Assembly: GCA_014529385.2 (NCBI GenBank)
Contig: CM043971.1
Location: 94,217,840 to 94,281,839, forward strand
Direction of reading: 5' to 3'
Origin: Adiantum capillus-veneris
Taxonomy: Eukaryota; Streptophyta; Polypodiopsida; Polypodiales; Pteridaceae
Length of the DNA: 64,000 bases
Both the position numbers and the translations under genes were made by a program. The notes beneath the pieces are model-generated. The model did no database searches. It worked only from the letters and a program-made list of their open reading frames with translations, and was not told the origin of the DNA. How positions within the stretch are numbered: the stretch's first letter is position 1; every line of letters begins with the position of its first letter. Below, piece after piece: positions 21,566 through 33,524 of the stretch.

Positions 21566-22650
21566 ATGGCAAGTTTTTCTTTCCCCACGTTCAGTGGAAA
21601 GAAGGGAGAAGATTTCACCACCGACTTTTTGGATGATTTTGACATTGCTTGTGTGGTTTCCAACAAGGATGACGACGCTTTACGACCTTAAATGTTTCCT
21701 CTACTGATGAAAGTAGAGGCCAAGTCTTGGTACAATGCATTGCCCCAGGCTACCAAGGGTGCATGGAATGTGTTACAGGCTGCCTTTGTGAAGAGGTTTG
21801 GTGGAGGCACCACCTCTGAGAAGCTATGGCAGCTACTGACGGAATTGAAGCAGGGAGGTCTGCTAGAGTATGCCACCTACGAGTCCAAGTTTGTGGACTT
21901 ATGGGAGAGATGGGTTGCCTCACTGGAGGAAGGCGAAGGAGCACCTAATTTCCTGAAGAAGGACGGTTTCATTGCTGGCCTGTGGTCGCTGCTTAGAGAG
22001 AAGGTGAAGGGAAGGTTTCCTGCAACATATGAGTTGGCAGTAGAAGTAGCCCGCCTTAAAGACAAGAAGCTACGCATGAAAGCAAGAGTGAACGAGTCAG
22101 AGGAAACAAGCTCAGCCCAACCAACCCCAATGACTGCAACAACCAGTCATAGAGCCCAACCAACCCCAATGACTGCAACAACCAGTCATAGAGCCCAACC
22201 ACAAGAGGAATCAGAAGAGCAACAAGACCTGCTGAGTCGCATCACTACCCAACTAGAGAGTTTATCCGTGCTTCTGGTACAACAAGGGCATGCACCTGTC
22301 AGAAATCTAGAGCAAGGAAGAGGACAACAAAGGAAAAACAAAGAGTACCACTGCTACAATTGTGGGGAAGACGGTCATGGCATGTACTACTAGTAGCCCA
22401 CATCCAAGGAGGCAAAATTTCAATAGAGGAAGGAGAGAAAATCAGATCTCTTCACCAAGGCCAAGACCACCACCACCTAGGCAGAAAGGTCCGATTCCAC
22501 CGGTCCAAATCCTTCAACCACCTGTACAACAACAACAACCACTACCACCTCTTATCCCACCACTACCCCCACCCCCGATTGTAAATCAAGCGGTGAGTGG
22601 CATTAGCTTGGAAGCTAAAGGGAAGGCAAAGGTAGAAGAATCAGTCTGAG
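21566..22650 (+). pseudogene. Tat-class gypsy Gag
   Basis: Starts MASFSFPTFSGKKGEDF at 21566, with an in-frame TAA at 21689-21691, then the Gag core: MFPLLMKVEAKSWYNALP, then LKQGGLLEYATYESKFVDLWERW. A 39-bp in-frame duplication (22115-22192) repeats AQPTPMTATTSHR. The zinc knuckle is CYNCGEDGHGMYY, its last Cys lost, with a TAG just after; a frame change near 22385 then opens a Pro/Gln-rich tail that ends at a TGA by 22650. Gag of this type is homologous to that at 37.2-38.1 kb. Broken, so not functional. Confidence 0.85.
22115..22192. repeat. 39-bp tandem duplication in gag
   Basis: Two perfect units beginning GCCCAACCAACCCCAATGAC. In frame, so the protein simply repeats 13 residues. Confidence 0.9.
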
Positions 22651-22682
22651 AGAAACACAAAGGGACAACAAAAGTAGGAGAA

Positions 22683-23504
22683 GTGGATGCTATGGGAGTG
22701 AAGCATGCCAGGCACGAGGAAGCCTCTCAAAAAGAGAAAAGGATGAAAGATAAAGGCGAGTCTAGCAAGCAAGGAACTAAACCGCGATGGAAGATAGACA
22801 TCGTGGATTTTCCACTGGGTGAGTATGCTAAACCCTATGACTTAGTTCAAGATGTGTTGATGCAGGGCCCAAAGATAACCTGGTCCCAATTATTGCACCT
22901 TGCACCAAGAATGAGGAAGCAATGGACAAAGATGGTAAGTATAAGAAAATCGAAACCAAGGATAGCTGGGGCTATCTCGGGGAGGAATCTCGACGAAATC
23001 CTACCAAACATGGATGCCCACATCAAGGGGCAGAGAATCTCAAACGTCTACATAGATGGTGGAGCGCAAATATGCGTCATGAGTGAAAGAATGATGCACC
23101 ATCTAGGGCTAGAGGTAAGTAGGCCGGCACCCTGCCAAGCCAAAATGGCAAACAATGTAAGAGTGAAATGCATAGGCATTGTGAATGCGGTCAAAGTAAA
23201 ATCATTCAATACAAAAGTGGAGGTAGAAATCTTTGTCATCCCACACAAAGGGGAGGGCTACCCTATCATTCTTGGGAGACCTTGGCTCATGGATATGGAA
23301 GCTAAGAAATACTGGAGCACCGGAATGATTCAAATGAAGGACGCTAAAGGGAAGTCCATATTCTACGATATGAGGACTAGGAAGCAATGCAACATGATCT
23401 TGGAGGCTTCAGAAGATGAGTCCACCTTAGGAGAAGAGACAACCACCACTGGCTGGAGTGACTGTAGCATTGTAGTGATGCGGGTCATTCTCAAAGACCC
23501 ATAA
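22683..23504 (+). pseudogene. Gypsy protease domain (DGGA)
   Basis: 273 open codons, N-terminal part of pol. The segment ITWSQLLHLAPRMRKQW and then VYIDGGAQICVMSERMMHHLG give a retropepsin-like active site in the DGGA form; AKMANNVRVKCIGI and YPIILGRPWLMDMEAKKYWS complete the fold. Related to the protease at 38360-38880, with less similarity to TRG1. Together with the pol sequence that follows it would be one polyprotein, here interrupted at 23502. Confidence 0.8.
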
Positions 23505-23507
23505 AGA

Positions 23508-24540
23508 TTGACACAATCTAAAACACCCCCGACAAACCAAGAGGAACCATCAGGTACGCAATCCTTAGAGGATGCAGGTAAATTACAAAGGATGCTCTCA
23601 AATGAGTTAACCGATGAAGAAAGGAAGGAATATGTCTCCATGCTAGGTAATTTTACTACACTGTTCATTGATGGCTATGATAAGATAACATGAATTACAG
23701 TAGTGCAACACCACATAAAGCTCAAGGAAGACAGTAAACCCGTGGTGCAAAATCTCAGAAGACTTGGAGTAATCCAACAAGAAGCAATACTCAAAGAAGT
23801 GAGGAGTTTGCTACAGGCAGGTTTTATCTACCCTGTCAAAGACTCAGAATGGGTCTCTCCCATAGTAGTCACACCAAAGAAGAATGGCAAGTGGAGAGTC
23901 TATGTGGACTATAAACCCCTCAATGCAGCCACAAAGAGGGATCACTTTCCCCTCCCATTCCAAGATGAAATTCTCAATGAAGTGGCAGGTCATGAGTGCT
24001 ACACAGTATGTGATGGCTACTCAGGATACTTCCAAATTAGCATTGCAGAGGAAGACCAAAAGAAGACAACCTTCATCACACCTTGGGGATGCTTTGCTTA
24101 CAGAGTGATGCCTTTTGGCCTCACCAACGCTCCGGCCACATTTCAGCGCTATGTAACCTTTGTTTTCCAACCCTACTTTGGAACGTCAATACGGGTTTTC
24201 ATAGATGATTTTTGCATCTATAGTCCACGAGCCCTCCATTAAAGCAAAGTCTATGATGGCTTATCTAGGCTGCAAACCTTGGGAGGCCAGCTCAACGTGG
24301 ATAAGTGTCACATTGGTGAGAGAAAAGTCACTCTCCTTGGCCATGTAATTTCAGTAAAAGGGATTCAGGCTGACCCTAGCAAGATACAAGATTTGGTATC
24401 TCTGTCATCACCCACCACAACTAAGCAGCTGGTTTCTTTCGTTTAGAAGGTAAGATACTTAAGCAAGTTCATTCACTTACTATCTCAAGTGGTTCTCCCT
24501 CTACAACAAGTCACCTAGAGGGACGTCTTCTCATGGAGTG
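23508..24540 (+). pseudogene. Gypsy reverse transcriptase
   Basis: RT of the same element. A short linker (23508-23693) ends at a TGA. The RT then runs from VQHHIKLKEDSKPV through TPKKNGKWRVYVDYKPLN, DGYSGYFQI and FGLTNAPATFQRY to VFIDDFCIYSP (about 24195-24230), the catalytic box with FIDD. A stop at 24240 follows, but homology continues in frame to the connection region (GGQLNVDKCHIGE, LLGHVIS), with another stop near 24445. Very close to the RT at 1-1020. Dead by nonsense mutations. Confidence 0.88.
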
Positions 24541-24566
24541 AAGAGAATGAGCAGCAATTTACGGAG

Positions 24567-24872
24567 GTGAAGCAAATCCTAGCCACACTACCCACCATTT
24601 CACCCCCCAAATGGGACAAAACCTTCTATGTGAACCCTAGTGTAGAGAGTGATACACTTGGAGCCGTGTTGATGCAAAAGGACCCCAAAAATTCTTTCAT
24701 GCGTCCTATCTACTTCTCTAGTCGTGTCATGACCCCATCAAAAAAGGGATTCACAGCAGTAGAACACATGGTTCTCGCACTAATGTTTGCTACCACAAAG
24801 TTTCGCTCCTATCTTCTGCCTAGACCCTTTGTAATACTGACCATGGAGGAGGTTTTCCCATATGTAATGTGA
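24567..24872 (+). pseudogene. Gypsy RNase H (RT-linked)
   Basis: Canonical RT-linked RNase H of gypsy type: FYVNPSVESDTLGAVLMQKD, PIYFSSRVM and YTAVEH-like FTAVEHMVLALMFATTKFRSYLL. It ends at a TGA just before the aRNase H frame. Confidence 0.8.
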
Positions 24873-24875
24873 CAC

Positions 24876-25661
24876 ATGGATGTCTCCTCTAGAATCTCTA
24901 AGTGGCTAATTAGATTACAAGAGTTTGACTACACCATGCAAGTGGAAAACTCCACCAGGGCTAGTTTAGCGAGAGTTCTTACTCACCGCCATTATGAAAA
25001 GAAGCTGAAGATCAACCCGGAAGCAAGAGAAGAGACACCAAGGAAAGAAAGTCCTAAGCTAGAGGGAGCACACTCTTTTTTTTTTGACGGAGCATACAAG
25101 AGAAAAATGGACCAGTCTGTAGCTGACATAGTCATTTTCAATGAGCAACACAAAAGGGTATTTTCGATCGGGCAATTATTACACTCCCATTCCAACAACG
25201 AAGCAAAATATGAAGCTCTAATTCTTGGGTTGGAACAGTGTATTTCACAAGGAATTCAACACCTAAACGTGTTTGGCGATGCTTTGCTTTTGATAAGGCA
25301 GATAAATGGCATTTTGGATTGTAAAAATCAGGTTTTGCTTGGTCAACTACGCCAAGTTAAGGATCTTTTAAAGAAGTTTGAAGCAGTGAAATTATTTCAT
25401 GTCCCTAGAACAGAGAATCAGGAGGCAGATTCTCTAGCAAAAGAAAGAATACAAGACGTTCCCGTAGGAGCAATCAAACTGAAACTACCCCTCTTTCAAG
25501 GTAGTGATGCTATGCGTGATATCATCATCTTTCTAGATACACGAGAATGTCCGGAAGGGTACAGTAAAGGCCAAAAACAATGGCTAGTAAGGAAGGCCAC
25601 CATATACCGTCTTGTAAACGACCACTTGTATTGCAAGGGCAAGGATCAGATTCTTAGGTAG
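24876..25661 (+). pseudogene. Second (archaeal-type) RNase H of a Tat-class element
   Basis: 262-codon frame. After the tether (SRISKWLIRLQEFDYTMQVE) comes an extra RNase H: FFFDGAYKRKMDQSVADIVI, then SNNEAKYEALILGLE and LNVFGDALLLIRQINGI, with the D-E-D pattern (D of FFFDGA, E of NNEAKYEAL, D of FGDALL) and a final D in ENQEADSLAKE. A second RNase H between the first one and integrase is a hallmark of the plant Tat clade (Ogre, Retand and relatives). It ends with the beginning of the integrase zinc region. Intact frame, although the flanking domains carry stops. Confidence 0.85.
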
Positions 25662-26400
25662 GTGCCAACGTCTAGTGAGATCACAGAGGTAATTTCAAGT
25701 TGCCATGATGGCGTCTGCGGCGGTCATTTTGCTTTAGATATCACCAGTAGGAAGATTCTACAAGCAGGATACTCTTGGCCTAGTTTGAACAGGGATGTAC
25801 ACCATTGGTGTAAAACATGCAAGGCTTGTCAAGTGGCCAGTGATCGCACATTAACCTATGAGCCACAAACTCCTATCATCTCATATGGTCCATTTGAGAA
25901 ATGGGGAATAGGTGCAATCGGTCCTTCACCAAGGGCCCAATAAGATAAACTGTACATCATAGTGGGTGTAGATTACATGACCCGATGGGCAGAAGTAAAA
26001 GCCACCACCCGCATTACAGCCCAAGAGGTAGCAAAGTTCATTTTTGAGCATATCTGTTGCCATTTTGGCACTCCTCTAGAGATAATATCTATTAGGGGAC
26101 CAGGTTTCAAAGGTGATCTCGTGGGAGAAATGATGAAAAAGTTAGGCATCACATGCTGACATTCCACACCATACTATCTATAGTGTAATGGCATAGTAGA
26201 AAAAGTAAATGGAATGATTTGCAAAATCATCACAAAACAGGTGAACAATCACACAGGAGACTGGGATAAACATCTCATGGCATCCCTATGGGCTTACTGA
26301 AGAACGTTCTAAACATCACTAGGTTTCACCCCCTTTCCATCTAGTTTATGGGAAGGAGGCAATTCTACCCATTGAGGTACCAAAAGCCAGCTTACGAGTC
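25662..26400 (+). pseudogene. Gypsy integrase, zinc-binding and core domains
   Basis: HHCC zinc finger: HDGVCGGHFAL ... WCKTCKACQ (about 25705-25835). The core begins YMTRWAEVKATT with the first Asp just before (GVDYMTRW); the second catalytic region reads IISIRGPGF, where the family usually has an Asp after Ser, so this residue is lost. Stops occur at 25941, 26157, near 26180, 26298 and 26310. The third region reads CNGIVEKVNG. Inactive. Confidence 0.85.
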
Positions 26401-26844
26401 TTGGCTAGCCAGATACAATGCCCAATTGTAAATCTCCAAAACCACATCCTGGATCTGGAGAGGCTCCAACTAGATAGGGAAGAAGCAATCAATCACTATG
26501 CAACACAGGCAGAACGATGCCGGCTCATCTTCAATCAAGGGCTTAAAGAAAAGGGCCTGGAAAAGGGTATGTTAGTGCTGAGATACAACAACATATTTGA
26601 CACCAGGAAGGACAAGAAATTTCTACCCAGATGGGAAGGACCATTCATTGTCAAAAGTCGCTATGACAACAGCAGCTATAAGCTGATGGAAGCAGATGGG
26701 AGAATTCACAAGACTAGAGTCAATGGATGGAGGTTGAAAAGGTATTTTCTTAGGTTTGATCCAGATTTCATGCTAGACATTCGAGAAGAGGGAGAACCCT
26801 CTAACTCCACAACTAAAGATGCAGAGGAAGGCCTAGAAGCATGA
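26401..26844 (+). pseudogene. Gypsy integrase C-terminal region
   Basis: 147 codons: ERCRLIFNQGLKEKGLEKG, VLRYNNIFDTRKDKKFLPRW, EGPFIVKSRYDNSSYKLMEA and GWRLKRYF, the typical GPF/Y-type module that ends gypsy integrases. It ends at the TGA at 26842-26844. A purine-rich stretch AAGGAAGGGAAG at 26914-26925 may be the PPT. Confidence 0.8.
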
Positions 26845-27399
26845 ATGCCTATAGCCAGATGGGAGGGCTAATGATGGTCGGTTTTCGAAACCGTGACCGT
26901 GAGAACCACACCCTAAGGAAGGGAAGTCTTGTTACCGAAAGAGAAAAAAAAGAAACAAAAAAAGCTCTTTAGCATTCACCATACCCCCCCCTCTAAGGTT
27001 AACCACTAGTGGGGCGCTGCCAGCTTGGCCACACACCCTCCATTATCGCCAAAAGACGAACCCCTCTCTCTCCTAGTGCTCGGCTCTGCCAATATTCTCT
27101 CTCTCTCTTACTCTACCGCTGCATCACCCGGCCCGGTGGGTACATGAGACGCCTAAGCCTCTGTCACACCCTCCCGCGGGTCGCCACAGATATTGTATAT
27201 TCTCCGTCTCTCTCTTTCAAATATTCTCTCTCTCTTTCTCTCTCTGCTCGTCCACACCCCAGCCCCGGCGGACTGCTTATCCCCAATCCCCCCCCCTCGT
27301 CCACATTCCACTGGCCTTATATTCGCCCCCCTTGTTTCTTTCTAAACCATGACGGACCACCTCATATTCCACCCCTCCCCTACCTTCACCTAGCTCTAA

Positions 27400-27478
<79 letters not shown>

Positions 27479-27533
27479 CCCTTTAGAAGCGGCCCCGCAA
27501 GCCTTAGGGGAAGCCATCGAATCCCTCCTTCTA

Positions 27534-27583
<50 letters not shown>

Positions 27584-27668
27584 TCTCTACCCTCCCTCCC
27601 TTATCCCTTCACCACCTCACTCATTGCTCTCCCTCTCTCTTACTCCCATGTGGGAACCCTTTAGGGGG

Positions 27669-27820
<152 letters not shown>

Positions 27821-27898
27821 GACTATTCCCCCCGTTCCCAATGGCTCCTCTCTGTCGCGCGCTCTCTATCCCCGGCCGCGGGCGCTGGAACACCATCC

Positions 27899-27930
<32 letters not shown>

Positions 27931-28209
27931 ATCCTCTCATACCCTTACCCCCCCTCTGCAACACTCACCCACTCTCTTCCTCGCGCTCTGTGCGCGCATG
28001 CCGCAGGCAGCCCCGCCCCCCCCCCCCCCCCCCGCTTTGTGTCGCGCTCACTCCTCCGCAGCCCATAATGTGCACACACATCACACTCATACACACACAC
28101 ACCCACACACATACACCTAAGCGCACACCCCCCCTCTCTCACCCCATTCACCTCATGCCCCCCCCCTCCACCTCTGCGTCGCCCAGAGCATCGCAAAAAG
28201 AAAAAAAAA

Positions 28210-28217
<8 letters not shown>

Positions 28218-28289
<72 letters not shown>

Positions 28290-28296
28290 ACACACA
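28218..28296. repeat. (CA)n microsatellite
   Basis: About 38 CA units with a single T interruption. Confidence 0.93.
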
Positions 28297-28639
28297 ATAA
28301 CCACACCCCTCCCCATTCCCACGCATGCATACACACACACATATACATATAATTACACATATGTACACATATATACTCGCACACCTATACATACACACAC
28401 TCGCATAACGCACACACACAGAAAAAAATACAAAAAAACCGAAGAAAAATTCTACGACTACGACGACATCAACAAAGGAGGACGACCCGAATCACGCTAC
28501 ATCGACAACAAAAAGAACAAAGGCACCGAAGGCATGCCCCGGACGACCCCGAAAAGACGTACGCACTACATCGACACACTAACAAGCTGCCATTCACCGG
28601 CATCACACAACCATGACACCATTTTCAGTAAACCGTAGG

Positions 28640-29256
28640 TTATCATCATCATTTTTCAGTTTTCATCCAAGCCTTGTAAAATTCCCAATAGGTAAATTCC
28701 CCCTCTCTCTAGGTGATGGTCAGAAAGGCCTACCTAGAGGTTTTCATTTTAAATAACTCCCAAGACAAAGCAAGGGTCAACCACATCGGGCCCACTGCCT
28801 TGTTTTTTCTCCCTGATTAGCTTACCCTAATCAAACTGAGATTACCCTAATTCAAGCAGCCAACACCTATAAAAGGGAACTGAGAGGTCACTATCGGGGG
28901 AGGGGGGCAGTTCATGAGAGGTCAGCACTTGGTAGAGTTTTAGTGAGAGGAATTGACACTATTGGCGTCACGGGGAGGGGACTTGTGTGATGGTTTGTTT
29001 TGGGAATTGCACCATGTGAAGGGAGCTACGTCCACCTCTGTACTCCAATGGTCAATGCACACACACATACCCATCCTTGGCAGCAAGTTTCACATCATCA
29101 AGTCATCTCTAGAGAACGCACTAAGTAGATTCACCATCTCTTCTCTCTATCTCTCTATCACCATGGTGTGTCACCTCGCCAAAAGGAAGGTCATTTGTAA
29201 ATATTGCAAGAAATAATTCTCCCTCACACCCCCGAGGGTTTTCATCATTTGTCAAT

Positions 29257-29300
<44 letters not shown>

Positions 29301-29303
29301 TCC

Positions 29304-29349
<46 letters not shown>

Positions 29350-29400
29350 GTTTGCGGTGTTCACATCACCGTGGTCTGCATCGTAGCTGCTCAAAGCTAG
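28640..29400 (+). mobile_element. LTR-like region with TATA box, then PBS-like TGGTGCCCCCC
   Basis: CCTATAAAAGGG at about 28868 is a TATA box; (TC)n and (GT)n tracts lie at 29258-29347; AAAGCTAGG then leads to TGGTGCCCCCCTATT at 29401, similar to TGGTGCCCCCATTGAGGA at 36619. No matching second LTR was found, so borders are uncertain. It could be the 3' LTR of the Tat element or the 5' LTR of the gag remnant that follows. Confidence 0.4.
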
Positions 29401-30020
29401 GTGGTGCCCCCCTATTAGCTTTACCATGACTAGCTCGAGGCGTGCATTGGCTCCCGCCGTTTTTAGAGGCCGTCGGGGTTCGGGTATCGCTTTGCTCCCA
29501 TGAGTGTATATGAAATGTGAATTGAGTTTTATGACATTTTGTTTAAAATATTGTTATATTATATATTATTTAATACAATTGTCTAATTATAGTTCAATTA
29601 TGCGGGGATTTTCATACTTAAACACACACATGGTTTGTTTGACCTCTGCCATAGCTTGCATGGATGGGCTCGCCGCATTCGTACTAGCATAAGGAGGGAA
29701 AACGGCTTCTGTAGAGTCTCCATCTGACCAATGTGCAGTGTGTTGGCTCTCCTTTCTTCTTTCCATGTGCTGCCTATGCCACATGCCATAGCCATATTTT
29801 CATTGGGCTCACACATAAACCCAATTTTGGGCCAAAATTTGGGCTAAGGTGCGGTTCCCATTGATCAAAAGTGTCGCAACAAGGGTCGATCAAAGGGGGA
29901 CAATCAAAACCTCATTGATCAAAATTGTCGCAACCGGGGTGAATGAAAGGAGCACAATCAAAACCTTTGAATCTCGTACCTGTACCTGCTTTGAACTTTG
30001 ATAAGATAGTGGTGCTTCAT
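29401..30020. other. Gene-free stretch
   Basis: No supported frame. It contains a diverged direct repeat (GATCAAAAGTGTCGCAACAA and GATCAAAATTGTCGCAACCG, about 29864 and 29918). Confidence 0.5.
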
Positions 30021-30179
30021 TCTCCCTTATTGGATGTGGACCTGTCTCATGGCTTGCTTCAATTTTCATGGTTAACCTGATGCAGTCGGATCAATGCTTG
30101 AGTTGCATGGAAGTGGTGGTAGAACTATTCATGCAAGGTGGACTCTTTTTCTCTATCGGATCTCATGTGTGCTATTTTG

Positions 30180-30475
30180 GTTCTCCTTTGGTTAACATGG
30201 GGCAAGTTGTTGGGAAGCATTAAAACTGGCCCTAAAGGAAGAGTATTTTATGGAGGACTGTGAAAGGGTGACAAGGAGAACATTAGTATTTTTAGAGTGG
30301 GTCATTAGGAAAATTTTGAGCTCATTTTTGGGCCTTTTAAGGGTGATGCAATATGTGGTGATATTTGTAGCAAAGGTCCTAAGTGCTTGTCAACGCAATT
30401 ATCCACAGGTAAAAAGAGAATTATCGAGAGTAGTCACAACACTTAAGTGTGAAAAAGAGTAAATGTAATAGCAGA
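30180..30475 (+). pseudogene. Gypsy gag fragment (ERVTRRT type)
   Basis: Encodes EEYFMEDCERVTRRT followed by FLEWV in a shifted frame and a degraded continuation to about 30470. It aligns with 56985-57275, where the same segment continues to LELLLEDKD and AISLLAKRQ, a Gag type known from plant gypsy elements. A stop and frameshifts are visible. It is cut off by the TRG3 element. Confidence 0.6.
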
Positions 30476-30689
30476 GACTAATTGTCTACCCCTTCTTGGA
30501 ATGATCACAAGTGTTGAACTCCCAAAATTGCTATGTTGAGATGGATTTCCTACGTAAAGTCCTTGAATCCACAACTTAAGCATATTACCAGTAAAGATAA
30601 TCTAGTGGCCTTATTGCACTAAAAAAGTGCACACCAAAGAAAACTCTCTGTACACTGCAAAAACACCTAACATATGTACAAAAGTGGCA

Positions 30690-32640
30690 CCTGTAACCCG
30701 CTATCTTTGTTCATGCGGGTTTCCCAACCCCCTGCTTTACCTGTCACCAACCACCTTGGTCAAACACCTTGCATTGGTCTCTTTCATCCACCTGTAACAA
30801 CTTTGCATAGTGCCACACCAAGTCACATATCCAACCACATAGCCAAACTGCCATCAACATGCTTATACCACTCCAAGCACTCCTTGGCAAACTGCCCACT
30901 TGCAGCAAAGCTCCTCCAAGAACATCACATAGAGCATCCTCGTGCTCACCATCCAAAGACATACTTGTACCATCACTCGCACCAAACTGACCTAACACAT
31001 CTGACCCACCCTCCCATCCATGTAAAGCTAGATCTTCATCTAGCAGATCCTGCACCTGCTTGACAGCACACTGCACAACTGCTTTGATTAGCATCCCCTT
31101 CAACCACCACTCACAGACATCCTTACAAAGCTTGGACACCGCCTTGGAATCCGCATCACCTGTCTCATAGAGGGTACCAACTGCATAGGAATCACCCCTA
31201 ACTTTAACTCCGCTTTGACCTTCTCAGCTGCTATGCACTCAATTCCAGCATCGTCAAGCACCTCCTCGTCAATTGGCCCTTCAAGGTCAATAAGCACCGC
31301 TTGCTTGTCGACTTCAATTACCTGCTCTTCTACCACTGCACCCTCAAGCTCTGCCAAGGAAGAGAAAAACTCATTCTCTATCACATTATCCTCGTCCTCT
31401 TCCATAGGTACAACTACTTCACACCTTTTAGCAAAACTTTGCACTTGATGCATCACTATGGCATACTCTACTGCTACCTTCACCAACATGGCCATTAGCA
31501 TGGCACTGCACACTATCTTTACCTGCCCTTCATCACGTGTGGGCCTAAACTGCTCCATTTGGTCTTCACTAGAAACTTCGGCTTACACTTCATGCTACTC
31601 CTTGCACACATTTACTGCCTCTCCACTCACATGTAAGAGGTCGAACTCATCATACCTGGATTGGGATGACTCGGTCTCCCAACTTGTATCTGCATCCATA
31701 GAGCTATCAACACTCGACCCAGTCTCTTCTTCAGTTTCAAGCTCAAGAACCTCCTCTAGCTTCATCGCTTCAACCTCGTCTACAAATCGCAATCCTTGCT
31801 CTTTACCGCACTCCAATGGAGCTTCAACAGCCTCACTCAAACTTGGTAGCACACTCTTTGCCCACTTTGGAACCACCTGCATATCCTCCACAACTGGAAC
31901 CGCTCTAGCTGGCATCTTCGGCATAGGAACCACCTTATCTCTCTGTAGCCAAATTTCCGGCATAAGAACCACCCTTGGTACTTGTTGCACTTGCACTCCT
32001 CTTTGCACCACCTGTGGCTCAGCTACCACCGCTTTACACTTCTTTGGCTTCACAGCATTTGGCAAACCCTGCCTAGCCTCGTGCTTCTTCAAAATATTTT
32101 TGGTTTGCCCTCTCGCTAGAGCTACCACTTCTTCATACAACGTTGGGCCATCTACCTCCACTTTATCTCGCACCTCCTCATGGAGGCAATTCATGAATTT
32201 ACTCAATTTCAAAAACTGGCATTCTCTGCAGCAATTACCTTGATCAAATTCCCCCAAAGGGCTTCGAATTCCCACTCGAACGCTTGAAAATCTCCCTCCA
32301 AACTTTGTTTCAAACTGTCTAGCTTCCTCTTTACCTCATCTAGCTGCACATCCGCAACAAATCTTCTTCGAAAAGCCGCCTCCAGGGCTTCGCAATCTAC
32401 CTTTTCTTCGTCACCAAGGCTATTGAACCATATCCTTGCTTTACCACGAACCAGGAGAGGGAACACTTGTACCATCTTCTCTCGATAAACCGCTTTCCAA
32501 TACGAACAACCCATAGTCTTGGAGCCAAGTTTCTGCATCTTCAACCCGAGTGAAAATGGGAAATCTTGCCCAAGCCATCACTAGCAGCACCTGCTCTTCA
32601 AAGGCCGCACCTTTGGCATCACCAAAATCACCGCTTCGAC
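30690..32640 (-). pseudogene. TRG3 Gag polyprotein without pol
   Basis: Read on the minus strand, from a frame near 32640 (VLLVMAWARFPIFTRVEDAE) through the Gag core at 32500-32215 (VFPLLVRGKARIWFNSLGDE, AFEWEFEALWGNL). It then continues as a Lys/Val/Pro-rich region (32200-31600) and an acidic, hydrophobic C-terminal half (31558-30744). Several frameshifts break it. The C-terminal half has a recurring hydrophobic segment: MLMAMLVKVAVEYAIVMHQV, then MLIKAVVQCAVKQVQDLLDE, then MLMAVWLCGWICDLVWHYA. No zinc knuckle, protease or RT is seen. The LTR and PBS lie upstream at 32664 onward. Gag-only; the function of the repeated segments is unknown. Confidence 0.65.
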
Positions 32641-32663
32641 TTCAACTAGGAGCATCATCATAC

Positions 32664-32681
32664 TCCTCAGTGGGGGCGCCA
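32664..32681 (-). other. TRG3 primer-binding-site candidate
   Basis: Minus-strand TGGCGCCCCCACTGAGGA, a few bases from a CTCTCCA LTR end. It resembles TGGTGCCCCCATTGAGGA at 36619 with two changes. The tRNA is not identified. Confidence 0.6.
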
Positions 32682-32686
32682 AAAGA

Positions 32687-33495
32687 TGGAGAGGGGGAAT
32701 GGGGGAACACGCTCGGCGCAAACACAATGGCTTCTCTATAGCTCAAGGTAACCACAACACCCCTATCCTCTCGGAAAACACCTTTGAACACACAACTCAC
32801 ACAAGAAAACCACTGCCTACTCAATTTCCATTACTCACACACTTCACAAATCCACCACTCGAGGTACACCTGCTGCCATGATCTGTCTCCACCCTTTCAC
32901 ACGCACACAGCCACTCAATCTCACTCTCTCACTCAAAACACCGTCGGTCCGGGGGGGGGGGGGGGGGCGGGCACACACTTCCACACAACCGGCACCGAGG
33001 GGAAACATGAAAGCAGGAGAAAGAGAAGGGGGGAAGGGGAAACAACAGTAAGAGGGGGCAATGGTGGCCTTCATTCCAACACAAAAAACCTATTTACAAG
33101 GGCACGAATGCCAAAACAAGGCTCACTCCGCCAAAAAACACCATCCAAAGCTTCGCTTTATAGGAAAAAACCGATGGGGGCAAGCCGTCGCTGGCTCCCC
33201 ACTACACTACTGTCTTCATCGCAACATATGATTTTGCGGGCACACCCTCCACGGGAAGAACCTCTTCAAAACTCCTCTTTTGGCCTCCTAAAAAAAACTC
33301 CCTAGTCGGCAGCTCAAAGACCCCCCAAAAATGAGTGAAAATTGGCTTTTATAGGCTCACGTTTGTTTTTCAAACTTTTTTTTTCCTCAACATTCTAAAC
33401 AAGTCCAAGCATTAGCGACATCGCTGGTGCTCTTTGATAATCTTCTTTTTCCTCCACCTTTCCTTTAGCTTTTGAAGCCCAAACTTTTTCAAGCC
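32687..33495 (-). mobile_element. TRG3 LTR, part next to PBS
   Basis: LTR sequence upstream of the TRG3 PBS on the minus strand, with the TATA box GTGAGCCTATAAAAGCC at about 33343-33360, near-identical to the TRG1 box. A G run lies at 32951-32967. The LTR is interrupted at 33495 by the LINE and resumes at 43210. Confidence 0.6.
33481..33495. repeat. LINE target-site duplication, left
   Basis: AAACTTTTTCAAGCC, repeated at 43195-43209 after the poly(A). Confidence 0.85.
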
Positions 33496-33524
33496 CTAGT
33501 CCCATTCCTCACCCGTCATTTTCC

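Noticed and set aside
33000-33305. Possible gene in 32784-33305 (plus)
   Set aside because: Lies inside the TRG3 LTR, includes a G run, no recognisable protein.
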